DNA of 64,000 nucleotides from Afipia sp. (GTDB lineage Bacteria > Pseudomonadota > Alphaproteobacteria > Rhizobiales > Xanthobacteraceae): assembly GCA_030652315.1 (NCBI GenBank), contig JAUSAX010000083.1, forward strand, positions 1 to 64,000, given 5' to 3'. The position numbers and the translations under genes are program-made. Below are positions 57,161 through 64,000 of the stretch, in pieces. Below the pieces are notes generated by a model, which did no database searches, was not told the DNA's origin, and saw nothing but the letters and a program-made list of their open reading frames with translations. Each line of letters begins with the position of its first letter. The first letter of the stretch is position 1.

Positions 57161-60100
57161 ATGAAACTCACGCGTCTTCGCCTTCACGGATTCAAGTCCT
57201 TCGTTGAGCCGACCGATTTTCTGATCGAGCCGGGCCTGACCGGCGTCGTCGGTCCCAACGGTTGTGGCAAGTCGAACCTGGTCGAAGCGCTGCGCTGGGC
57301 GATGGGCGAAACCTCGCACAAGTCGCTGCGCGCCGCCGACATGGACGCAGTGATCTTCGCCGGCTCCGGCAACCGCCCCGCGCGCAATCACGCCGAAGTG
57401 GCGATGACCATCGACAACTCCGATCGCTCCGCGCCGTCCGCCATGAACGATCAGGAAGTGCTGGAAATTTCCCGGCGGATCGAACGCGAAGCCGGTTCGG
57501 TCTATCGCATCAACGGCCGCGACGTGCGCGCGCGCGACGTGCAAATTCTATTCGCTGACGCCGCCACCGGCGCGCGCTCACCTGCCCTCGTCCACCAGGG
57601 CAAGATCGGCGAGATCATTCAGGCGCGTCCCGACCAGCGCCGTCGCGTACTTGAAGACGCTGCCGGTGTCGCCGGTCTGCATGCGCGCCGTCACGAAGCC
57701 GAACTGCGCCTCAAGGCGGCCGAGACCAATCTCACCCGCGTCGAGGACGTCATCGGTCAGCTGGCAAGCCAGATCGAGGGCCTGAAGAAGCAAGCGCGTC
57801 AGGCGATCCGCTATCGCGAAGTCGCCGCCAAGGTCCGCAAGGCCGAGGCGCTGCTGTTTCATCTGCGCTGGCTGCAGGCCAATACCGACGTCGCCGAAGC
57901 AGGCCAGACCCACGACCTGAATGTCCGCGAACAGGCCGAACGCACCCTTCAGCAGGCGGAAGCCGCACGCATCCAGGCAATCCGCGCCTCCGAGTTGCCC
58001 GGCCTGCGCGAGAACGAAGCGCGCGCCGCCGCCGGACTGCAGCGCCTGACCAATGCCCGCGAAATGCTCGACCGCGAGGAAGCGCGCGCCAGGGAGCGCG
58101 TCATCGAGCTCGACCGGCGTCTGACGCAATTCGCCGCCGACATCGAGCGCGAGCAGCGCCAGCTGTCCGATGCCGACGTCGCACTGGCGCGGCTGGAGGC
58201 CGAGGACAACGACCTCAAGGACGAAATCAAATCGCGCGTCGATAAGCGCAGCGGCGCCGATGAGCGCGTGGCGGAAGCCGAAGCCACACTCGCTGCGGCG
58301 GAACGGACCTTCTCCGAACTAACCACCGCGCTCGCCGACCTCACCGCCAAGCGCAACCAGTTCGAAGCCAACGTCCGCACCCACCGCGACCGTCTCGCGC
58401 GGATCGATCAGGACATCGTCAACGTCGAAGGCGAAGTCGAGAAGCTCGCCGCCGAGACCGGCGGACTTGGCGATCTCGAGATGCTGGTCGCCGCGATGGA
58501 AGCGGCAGCGGAAGCGTTGCTGATCTCCGAAGCCACGACCCAGGCCAGCGAAGCCGCGCATGTGAATGCCCGCGCCACGCTTGAGGCCTCGCGTGCGCCG
58601 CTTGCCGACGCTGAAAAGCGCGTGCAGCGGCTGGAAACCGAAGCCAAGACGATTTCGAAGATCGTCAACGGCGAAACCAAGAACCTGTGGCCGCCGATCA
58701 TCGACGGCGTCAACGTCGCCAAGGGTTTCGAAAAGGCGCTGGGCGCTGCATTGGGCGATGATCTCGATGCACCGGTCGATCCGACCGCGCCGATGCGCTG
58801 GTCCAACCTCGGCGTGGGTGACGGCGATCCGTCGCTGCCCGAGGGCATCGAGGCGCTTGCAGCCCATGTCACCGCTCCGCCGGAACTGGCGCGGCGTCTG
58901 GCGCAGATCGGCGTCGTCAGCCGCGAGCGCGGCGCGCAGCTTGCCTCGCAACTGAAGACCGGCCAGCGGCTGGTCTCGCGCGAAGGCGACCTGTGGCGCT
59001 GGGACGGTTTCGTCGCGGCGGCTCATGCGCCGACCGGCGCGGCACGGCGGCTGGCCGAGCGCGCCCGCCTCATCGACATCGAATCCGAACTTGAGCAGGC
59101 GCGCGCCGATGCCGTCGCAAAGCGCCGGGCACTCGACAACGCCGACGCCGAACTCAAGGCCGCGTCCGCCGCCGAGAGCGCCGCGCGTGAAGCTGCGCGC
59201 TCCGCCCAGCGCGAAGCTAATGCGGCGCGCGAGCAGCATGCGAACGCCGAACGCGAGATCAATCGCCATGCCTCGCGCCGTTCCGCGCTGGACGAGCGGC
59301 GGACCCGCCTTGCCGCGGATCGCAGCGAGGCGCACGACGCGCACGAAGCTGCCGTCGGCGTTTTGAGCGAATTGCCCTCGAGCGGCGAGAACGAGGAAAA
59401 ACTTACCACTGTGCGCGCCGACATGGACGGCCACCGCCGTCTCGCGGCGCAGGTTCGTGCCGAGGCGCAGGCGCTGGCGCGTGAAGCCGAACTCGCCGAC
59501 CGGCGTGTGCAGGCGATTGTCGCCGAGCGCAACGAATGGCAGAACCGCAAGGAAAACGCCGCGTCGCAGATCGCCACGGTTGAGACCCGCATCGTCGACG
59601 TCAAGACCGAACGCGCCGAACTTGAAAATGCGCCCGAGGTGTTCGCCGAAAAGCGCAGCGCGCTGATCAGCGAGATCGAATACGCCGAAGCCGAACGCCG
59701 CACCGCCGCCGATGCACTGGCCTCCTCCGAAACCGCGATGGCGGAAACCGATCGCGTCGCCCGCGCCACGCTCGATGCCCTGTCCGCTTCGCGCGAAGCC
59801 TGCGCTCGTTCCGAAGAGCGGATGGAGGGTACCCGCCGCCGGCTCGACGACATCGAGCGCGAAATCCGCGACATGTTAGAGGTCGAGCCACAGGGCGTCG
59901 CCGAGCTGGCCGAGATCACGCCGGAGACCGAGCTTCCGGCCGTGACCGACATCGAAACCGACCTGGAAAAGCTGCGCCGCGACCGCGAGCGTCTCGGCGC
60001 CGTCAACCTGCGCGCCGAGGAAGAACTGCGCGAAGTGGAGGCTCAGCACCTGACCCTCACCACCGAGCGCGACGATCTGGTGGAAGCGATCAAGAAGCTG

Positions 60101-60625
60101 CGCACCGGCATCCAGAGCCTCAACAAGGAAGCCCGCGAACGCCTGCTGACCTCGTTCGAGACGGTCAACACCCACTTCAAGCGGCTGTTTTCCGAACTGT
60201 TCGGCGGCGGCCAGGCGGAACTGACCCTGATCGAGAGCGACGATCCGCTCGAGGCGGGCCTGGAAATCATCGCCAAGCCGCCTGGCAAGAAGCCGCAGAC
60301 GCTGTCGCTGCTTTCCGGCGGCGAGCAGGCACTGACCGCGCTGGCGCTGATCTTCGCGGTGTTCCTCACCAATCCTTCACCGATCTGCGTACTGGACGAA
60401 GTCGATGCGCCGCTGGACGACCACAACGTCGAGCGGTTCTGCAACCTGCTGCATGAGATGACCTCGTCCACCGAGACGCGCTTCATCATCATCACCCACA
60501 ACCCGATCACCATGGCGCGCATGAACCGGCTGTTCGGCGTCACCATGGCGGAGCGTGGCGTGTCGCAGCTGGTGTCGGTCGATCTCGACGGCGCGATGAA
60601 GGTTCTCGACCAGAACGTGGCGTGA
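57161..60625 (+). CDS. Chromosome segregation protein SMC
   Basis: Structural-maintenance-of-chromosomes ATPase, the motor of bacterial condensin. Walker A GPNGCGKS is at 31-38, ABC signature LSGGEQALTALALIFA near 1050, and Walker B CVLDEVDAPLDDHN near 1075. Two long coiled coils (about 165-490 and 650-1010) flank a hinge (about 500-640: PPIIDGVNVAKGFEKALGAA, ALAAHVTAP). At 1154 aa it is of normal length. ScpA/ScpB are not in this window. The dsbA gene upstream may share transcription, but four phased boxes lie between. Confidence 0.97.
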   Translation: MKLTRLRLHGFKSFVEPTDFLIEPGLTGVVGPNGCGKSNLVEALRWAMGETSHKSLRAADMDAVIFAGSGNRPARNHAEVAMTIDNSDRSAPSAMNDQEVLEISRRIEREAGSVYRINGRDVRARDVQILFADAATGARSPALVHQGKIGEIIQARPDQRRRVLEDAAGVAGLHARRHEAELRLKAAETNLTRVEDVIGQLASQIEGLKKQARQAIRYREVAAKVRKAEALLFHLRWLQANTDVAEAGQTHDLNVREQAERTLQQAEAARIQAIRASELPGLRENEARAAAGLQRLTNAREMLDREEARARERVIELDRRLTQFAADIEREQRQLSDADVALARLEAEDNDLKDEIKSRVDKRSGADERVAEAEATLAAAERTFSELTTALADLTAKRNQFEANVRTHRDRLARIDQDIVNVEGEVEKLAAETGGLGDLEMLVAAMEAAAEALLISEATTQASEAAHVNARATLEASRAPLADAEKRVQRLETEAKTISKIVNGETKNLWPPIIDGVNVAKGFEKALGAALGDDLDAPVDPTAPMRWSNLGVGDGDPSLPEGIEALAAHVTAPPELARRLAQIGVVSRERGAQLASQLKTGQRLVSREGDLWRWDGFVAAAHAPTGAARRLAERARLIDIESELEQARADAVAKRRALDNADAELKAASAAESAAREAARSAQREANAAREQHANAEREINRHASRRSALDERRTRLAADRSEAHDAHEAAVGVLSELPSSGENEEKLTTVRADMDGHRRLAAQVRAEAQALAREAELADRRVQAIVAERNEWQNRKENAASQIATVETRIVDVKTERAELENAPEVFAEKRSALISEIEYAEAERRTAADALASSETAMAETDRVARATLDALSASREACARSEERMEGTRRRLDDIEREIRDMLEVEPQGVAELAEITPETELPAVTDIETDLEKLRRDRERLGAVNLRAEEELREVEAQHLTLTTERDDLVEAIKKLRTGIQSLNKEARERLLTSFETVNTHFKRLFSELFGGGQAELTLIESDDPLEAGLEIIAKPPGKKPQTLSLLSGGEQALTALALIFAVFLTNPSPICVLDEVDAPLDDHNVERFCNLLHEMTSSTETRFIIITHNPITMARMNRLFGVTMAERGVSQLVSVDLDGAMKVLDQNVA

Positions 60626-60670
60626 TCTGCTCCGCTCTTCGCTGACGAGTGAAACCCGTCACATCACGAT

Positions 60671-60793
60671 GTCGTCCCCGCGAAAGCGGGGACCCATAAC
60701 CACCGGCTGGTCAATTTGACAAGATCGCCGGAAGGCTTCGTTGCAACAAGCAAGACTCAGGGATTATGGGTCCCCGCTTTCGCGGGGACGACG
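60671..60793. repeat. GTCCCCGC-family repeat pair
   Basis: GTCGTCCCCGCGAAAGCGGG at 60671 and its inverse ending GGGGACGACG at 60793, separated by about 75 bases. It lies between smc and the Rsm22-like gene, and its right arm supplies a GGGGA sequence close to the next start codon. Confidence 0.82.
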
Positions 60794-60797
60794 TAAT

Positions 60798-61799
60798 ATG
60801 CTCGCCATGATCGCCCCCAACCTCCCAGCCGAACTGAAAGCCGCGTTGGCCCGCAAGGCCGAAGGCCTGTCGCGCAACGACGCCGCGCAGCGCGCGGACG
60901 CCATCTCGCGCACCTATCGCGATGGCGGCGGCTCCGGCGGCATCCGGACCGGCGCGGACGCGCTCGCCTATGCGCTGGCGCGGATGCCGGCGACCTACGC
61001 GGCGGTCGCCGCGAGCCTAAACGCGCTGGCAGAGGTCAACCCGGATTTCGGCCCCACAAGCCTGCTCGATATCGGCGCCGGTCCGGGAACGGCGACATGG
61101 GCTGCGAGCGAAGCCTTTGCGTCCATTAAGACCTTCACGCTGCTGGACGCCAATGCGGCGCTGCGCGATCTCGCGACTGAGCTGGCGCAGTCACACCCGC
61201 GGTTCAATACGATGCGCTACGACTCCGGTGACGCACGCAAGGCGCTTGCAGAAGCTCCCGAGGCGGACTTCGTTGTCGCAAGCTACGTGATCAACGAGTT
61301 GAGCGAGAACGAACGCGCAGCGTTGGCCGACGCCATGTGGGAGAAGACACTCCACACGTTGCTGGTGGTCGAACCCGGCACCCCGGCGGGCTATGCGCGC
61401 ATCATCAATCTGCGTGCGCGGCTGATCGCCAAGGGCGCGCATGTGATCGCCCCCTGCCCGCACGACGCAGCATGTCCGCTGACCAACCCTGACTGGTGCC
61501 ATTTCACGCAGCGACTGCAGCGATCGCGCGCGCATAAACACCTCAAAGGCGCGGACCTTCCCTACGAGGATGAAAAATTCAGCTATGTCGTCCTGTCGCG
61601 CACGGCGCCGTCGCAAATGTCCGTACGCGTGCTGGCGCAACCGCTGGTGACCAAGATCGCGGTGACCGCAAAAATCTGCGCGCCGGACGGACTGAAAACC
61701 GCAAGCGTCCCGCATCGGGACAAGGCTGCGTACAAGCGCGCGAAGAAGTGGGATTGGGGCGACGCAGTTTTTTCCGCTGGGAATAACGGACCGGAATAA
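60798..61799 (+). CDS. Rsm22-like SAM-dependent methyltransferase
   Basis: A 333-aa SAM-dependent methyltransferase-fold protein of the Rsm22 group (mitochondrial small-subunit assembly factor homologues). SAM motif: LLDIGAGPGTATWAASEAF, followed by FTLLDANAALRDLA and FVVASYVINELSENERA. A Cys-rich patch (IAPCPHDAACPLTNPDWCHF) may bind a metal or Fe-S cluster, as in yeast Rsm22. ATGs at 60798 and 60807 are both possible; the first has the GGGGA from the repeat in position. Direct activity is unproven. Confidence 0.82.
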   Translation: MLAMIAPNLPAELKAALARKAEGLSRNDAAQRADAISRTYRDGGGSGGIRTGADALAYALARMPATYAAVAASLNALAEVNPDFGPTSLLDIGAGPGTATWAASEAFASIKTFTLLDANAALRDLATELAQSHPRFNTMRYDSGDARKALAEAPEADFVVASYVINELSENERAALADAMWEKTLHTLLVVEPGTPAGYARIINLRARLIAKGAHVIAPCPHDAACPLTNPDWCHFTQRLQRSRAHKHLKGADLPYEDEKFSYVVLSRTAPSQMSVRVLAQPLVTKIAVTAKICAPDGLKTASVPHRDKAAYKRAKKWDWGDAVFSAGNNGPE

Positions 61800-61820
61800 T
61801 TTCGCCACGCCGGAGTTTGT

Positions 61821-61859
61821 CCTGATGACGCGTTCGCGTCCGACGCAAAATTCATCAGG
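61821..61859 (+). promoter_or_regulatory. Hairpin covering the ribosome site of the COG4315 gene
   Basis: CCTGATGA (61821-61828) pairs with TCATCAGG (61852-61859); inside, GCGT pairs with ACGC. The last three bases (AGG) are the start of the AGGAG ribosome site at 61857-61861, 10 bases before the ATG at 61872. Such a hairpin could reduce translation until it opens. Confidence 0.45.
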
Positions 61860-61871
61860 AGTAAAACTGCG

Positions 61872-62252
61872 ATGTCCAAAACATTCGCCGCGATTGCGGC
61901 TGCGACTCTCATGCTCGCGTCAACCGGTGCCTTCGCGCAGGCCGCCAAGGTCGCCGATACTCCGGCAGGCAAGACCTATGTCGATACCAAGGGCATGACG
62001 CTCTATACGTTCGACAAGGACGCTGGCGGCAAGTCGGCCTGCAACGGTCCCTGCGCCACCAACTGGCCGCCGCTGATGGCTGCCGCAGATGCCAAGGCCT
62101 CCGGCGACTGGACTATCGTCACCCGCGACGACGGCAGCAAGATGTGGGCCTACAAGGGCAAGCCGCTTTACACCTTCGCGAAGGACACCAAGCCCGGCGA
62201 CACCACCGGCGACGGATTCCTCAACGGCGCATGGCACATGGCCAAGCCCTGA
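61872..62252 (+). CDS. Exported COG4315-type repeat protein
   Basis: A 126-aa exported protein. Signal peptide MSKTFAAIAAATLMLASTGAFA, cut before QAAKVADTP. Two copies of the 'GxxLYTFxKD' unit: GMTLYTFDKDAGGKSACNGPC and KPLYTFAKDTKPGDTTGDG, with TNWPPLMA between and two Cys in ACNGPCAT. This is the secreted-repeat (COG4315/Lipoprotein_15) pattern of unknown function. A hairpin in its leader overlaps the ribosome site. Confidence 0.88.
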   Translation: MSKTFAAIAAATLMLASTGAFAQAAKVADTPAGKTYVDTKGMTLYTFDKDAGGKSACNGPCATNWPPLMAAADAKASGDWTIVTRDDGSKMWAYKGKPLYTFAKDTKPGDTTGDGFLNGAWHMAKP

Positions 62253-62267
62253 TCGGCTTTCGCATTC

Positions 62268-62298
62268 CGTCATGCCCGCCACAAGCGCGGGCATGACG
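62268..62298. repeat. Minimal CATGCCCG palindrome
   Basis: CGTCATGCCCGCC ACAAG CGCGGGCATGACG, an almost perfect 31-bp palindrome made of the outer arms of the longer family with no inner arms. It may be the smallest unit of that family, and could be a terminator for the COG4315 gene. Confidence 0.7.
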
Positions 62299-62452
62299 AA
62301 CGAGAGATCGAGACTGTTAAATTGTCTGCAAGGCCTTGAACCATCCCTCCTTGAAGGCGACCAATGAGGACCACTCCGCCGCGCGGCCCCTGCCGCGCGG
62401 GCGGTTTTTGGTCTAGGGTGCGCCATTCGTTGTCCTCAAGGAGTTTTCCCTC

Positions 62453-63013
62453 ATGTCGTCCGGCTGGATTTTACTCGGTGTCATCGTCGTCATCGCGCTG
62501 TTCGTGTTCGGCGCCTACAACCGCCTCGTCGCGCTGGCACAGCGGGTCAGCCAGGCGTTCGCCGACATCGACGTGCAGCTCAAGCAGCGCCACGACCTGA
62601 TTCCGAACCTCGTCGAGACCGTAAAAGGCTACGCAACCCACGAACGCGGCACGCTGGAAGACGTGGTGAAGGCGCGTAACGCAGCGATGTCCGCGCAGGG
62701 GCCGGCGCAGGTGTCCGCCACGGAAGGCCAGCTCAGCGCTGCGCTCGGCCGGCTGATCGCGCTCTCAGAGGCCTATCCGGACCTGAAGGCCAACACCAAC
62801 TTCCAGCAGTTGCAGACCGAGCTGTCCGACATCGAGAACAAGATTGCCGCCAGCCGCCGCTTCTTCAACAACGCGGTTCAGGAATACAACACCGGCATCC
62901 AGCAGTTGCCGGCCGCCCTGTTTGCCGGCGCGCTTGGATTCACCAAGAAGGATTTCTTCGACCTCGGCGAAGCGCGCGGTCAGCTCGAACAGGCGCCCTC
63001 GGTCAAGTTCTGA
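62453..63013 (+). CDS. LemA family protein
   Basis: A 186-aa protein with one N-terminal membrane helix (GWILLGVIVVIALFVFGAYNRL) and a helical body containing AQRVSQAFADIDVQLKQRHDLIPNLVETVKGY and YPDLKANTNFQQLQTELSDIENKIA. These match LemA, a bacterial membrane protein of unclear role often paired with an M48 protease, as here. The ATG at 62453 has AAGGAG upstream. A repeat separates it from the protease gene. Confidence 0.93.
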   Translation: MSSGWILLGVIVVIALFVFGAYNRLVALAQRVSQAFADIDVQLKQRHDLIPNLVETVKGYATHERGTLEDVVKARNAAMSAQGPAQVSATEGQLSAALGRLIALSEAYPDLKANTNFQQLQTELSDIENKIAASRRFFNNAVQEYNTGIQQLPAALFAGALGFTKKDFFDLGEARGQLEQAPSVKF

Positions 63014-63036
63014 GATCCATTTGATGGCGACGATTC

Positions 63037-63115
63037 CGTCATTGCGAGCGAAGCGAAGCAATCCAGAGCTACGAAGAAGCTGGATTGCGTCGTCGCTACG
63101 CTCCTCGCAATGACG
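63037..63115. repeat. GTCATTGCGAGCG-type palindromic repeat
   Basis: CGTCATTGCGAGCGAAGCGA at the left and CTCCTCGCAATGACG at the right are inverted arms, and GCAATCCAG/CTGGATTGC (63058-63086) form an inner pair. The only copy of this type seen here, between lemA and the M48 protease gene. Confidence 0.82.
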
Positions 63116-63137
63116 ATCTTATAGGACAGCCCGCATC

Positions 63138-64000
63138 ATGGCCGCGTACGGTCTCTACACGCACATCGCATCGAACAAGTTTCGTTCGATGCTGCTGCTT
63201 GGCGGCCTGTTCCTGCTCGTCTACGTGATGGTGTTCGCCGGCGCGCTGCTGGCGGAAGTGGCACTCAACAGCAACCGTCCGTTCGAGGCCTATATCACTC
63301 TTGCAGCGTATGATCTCGTCAAGGCGTTTCCCTTTGCGACCATCGGGGCTGCCGTCTGGATCGTGATCGCCTATTTCTTTCACCAGAACATCATCGATGC
63401 GGTGACGGGCGGGCATGACGTGACGCGGCAGGAGCAGCCGCGGCTCTACAATCTGCTCGAAAATCTCTGCATCTCGCGCGGCATTCCGATGCCGAAGCTC
63501 AAGATCGTCGACAGCCCGGCGCTCAACGCCTTCGCCACGGGGCTCAACCGCAGCCAATATGCGATCAGCGTCACCACGGGCCTGATGAAGGCGCTCAACG
63601 ACCGGGAAATGGAAGCCGTCCTCGGCCACGAGCTGACGCATATCCGCAACGGCGACGTGCAGTTGCTTGTGATCGCTGTCGTCATCGCCGGCGTGATCGG
63701 CTTTTTCGCGGAACTGTTTTTCCGCATCTTTTTCAACTCAGGTGCCCGCTACAGCGGCGGTGGACGGTCGTCATCGTCCGACGGCGACAAGAAGGGCGGT
63801 GGCGCCTTCGCCATCGTGGTGCTGGCGATCGCCCTGATCGGCGTTGCCTGGGGCCTGTCGCTGGTGGTGCGCTTTGCCCTGTCGCGGTCGCGCGAGTTGC
63901 TGGCGGATGCGGGTTCCGTCGAACTCACCAAGGACCCGGACGCCATGATATCGGCACTGCGCAAGATCGAGGGGCGCGGCGAGCTGCCTGGCGCGACCTC
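63138..64000 (+). CDS. M48 family metalloprotease (HtpX/LemA-linked), cut by the right edge
   Basis: At least 287 residues are visible and the frame is open to the window end. It starts MAAYGLYTHIASNKFRSMLL with two early hydrophobic segments, and the zinc motif HELTH is at 164-168 (GHELTHIRNGD). A third ligand is expected in the later ELLADAGSVEL (E-x-x-x-D). The loop SGGGRSSSSDGDKKGG is Ser/Gly-rich, followed by another membrane helix. HtpX-like proteases degrade misfolded membrane proteins. The gene pairs with lemA upstream. Confidence 0.9.
   Translation, partial: MAAYGLYTHIASNKFRSMLLLGGLFLLVYVMVFAGALLAEVALNSNRPFEAYITLAAYDLVKAFPFATIGAAVWIVIAYFFHQNIIDAVTGGHDVTRQEQPRLYNLLENLCISRGIPMPKLKIVDSPALNAFATGLNRSQYAISVTTGLMKALNDREMEAVLGHELTHIRNGDVQLLVIAVVIAGVIGFFAELFFRIFFNSGARYSGGGRSSSSDGDKKGGGAFAIVVLAIALIGVAWGLSLVVRFALSRSRELLADAGSVELTKDPDAMISALRKIEGRGELPGAT

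Overview
The window looks like ordinary chromosome from a high-GC alphaproteobacterium of the Bradyrhizobiaceae/Nitrobacteraceae group (Bradyrhizobium, Rhodopseudomonas, Afipia, Nitrobacter, Tardiphaga). The grounds are the CcrM-type GANTC methylase, an HWE-family histidine kinase, a COG4111-type (NadQ-like) NAD regulator, the mutY-dciA-dsbA-smc and glyQ-glyS-ppdK gene orders, a polyprenyl synthase/IspE/TPR/ETF-QO cluster, and several families of palindromic intergenic repeats that I associate with this group. I cannot name the genus. I saw no tRNA, rRNA, CRISPR array, prophage or insertion sequence. About 58 protein genes are called, and one (M48 protease) runs off the right edge.

Layout. 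0-3 kb: small lineage genes, a minimal HWE histidine kinase and a transglutaminase-like protein. 3-6.4 kb: a dihydroorotase-family amidohydrolase facing a ygfZ-tag pair. 6.5-17.6 kb: an NAD-centred stretch with an HD hydrolase, a Cys-phosphatase plus NadQ-like regulator pair, a DUF2339 membrane protein, an MDR reductase and the complete nadA-nadB-nadC operon. 17.6-28 kb: a SleB-type cell-wall hydrolase, ppdK with a basic N-terminal tail, small exported proteins, a duplicated-domain protein and glyS/glyQ. 28-43 kb: S49 peptidase, tRNA methyltransferase, isoprenoid genes (polyprenyl synthase, ispE), a TPR protein, ETF-quinone oxidoreductase, a family-4-like uracil-DNA glycosylase, GFA and MFS proteins, a purine permease and a GT39-like protein. 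43-50 kb: rnhB, radical SAM, glycosyltransferase, a MarR-GNAT fusion, moaB, a zinc peptidase and ccrM. 50-64 kb: a LysR/SnoaL/flavin monooxygenase locus, mutY, dciA, dsbA, smc, an Rsm22-type methyltransferase, an exported COG4315 protein, and lemA with an M48 protease.

How the parts fit. The clearest regulatory story is NAD synthesis. Two 19-bp palindromes upstream of nadA share their architecture with a third, degenerate one just upstream of the phosphatase-nadQ pair, about 6.5 kb away. This suggests a small local NadQ regulon that includes an uncharacterised phosphatase. The genome-integrity genes (tag, udg, rnhB, mutY, smc, dciA, ccrM) are scattered among housekeeping genes.

The non-coding part is dominated by repeats: a 'GTCATGCCCGGCC' family, a 'GTCCCCGC' family, a 'GTCATCCTGAGG' family, a 'GTCATTGCGAGCG' element, a GAGCATTTTC-type element between the nadA operators, and two tandem CTAG-ended palindromes that supply the stop codons of both flanking genes. 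I found no cassette that clearly amounts to a new defence or biosynthetic system. The best candidates for new biology are the NadQ-linked phosphatase, the CTAG palindromes, a duplicated-domain lineage protein, a UDG lacking iron-sulfur cysteines, and several phased or structured regulatory DNA patterns.
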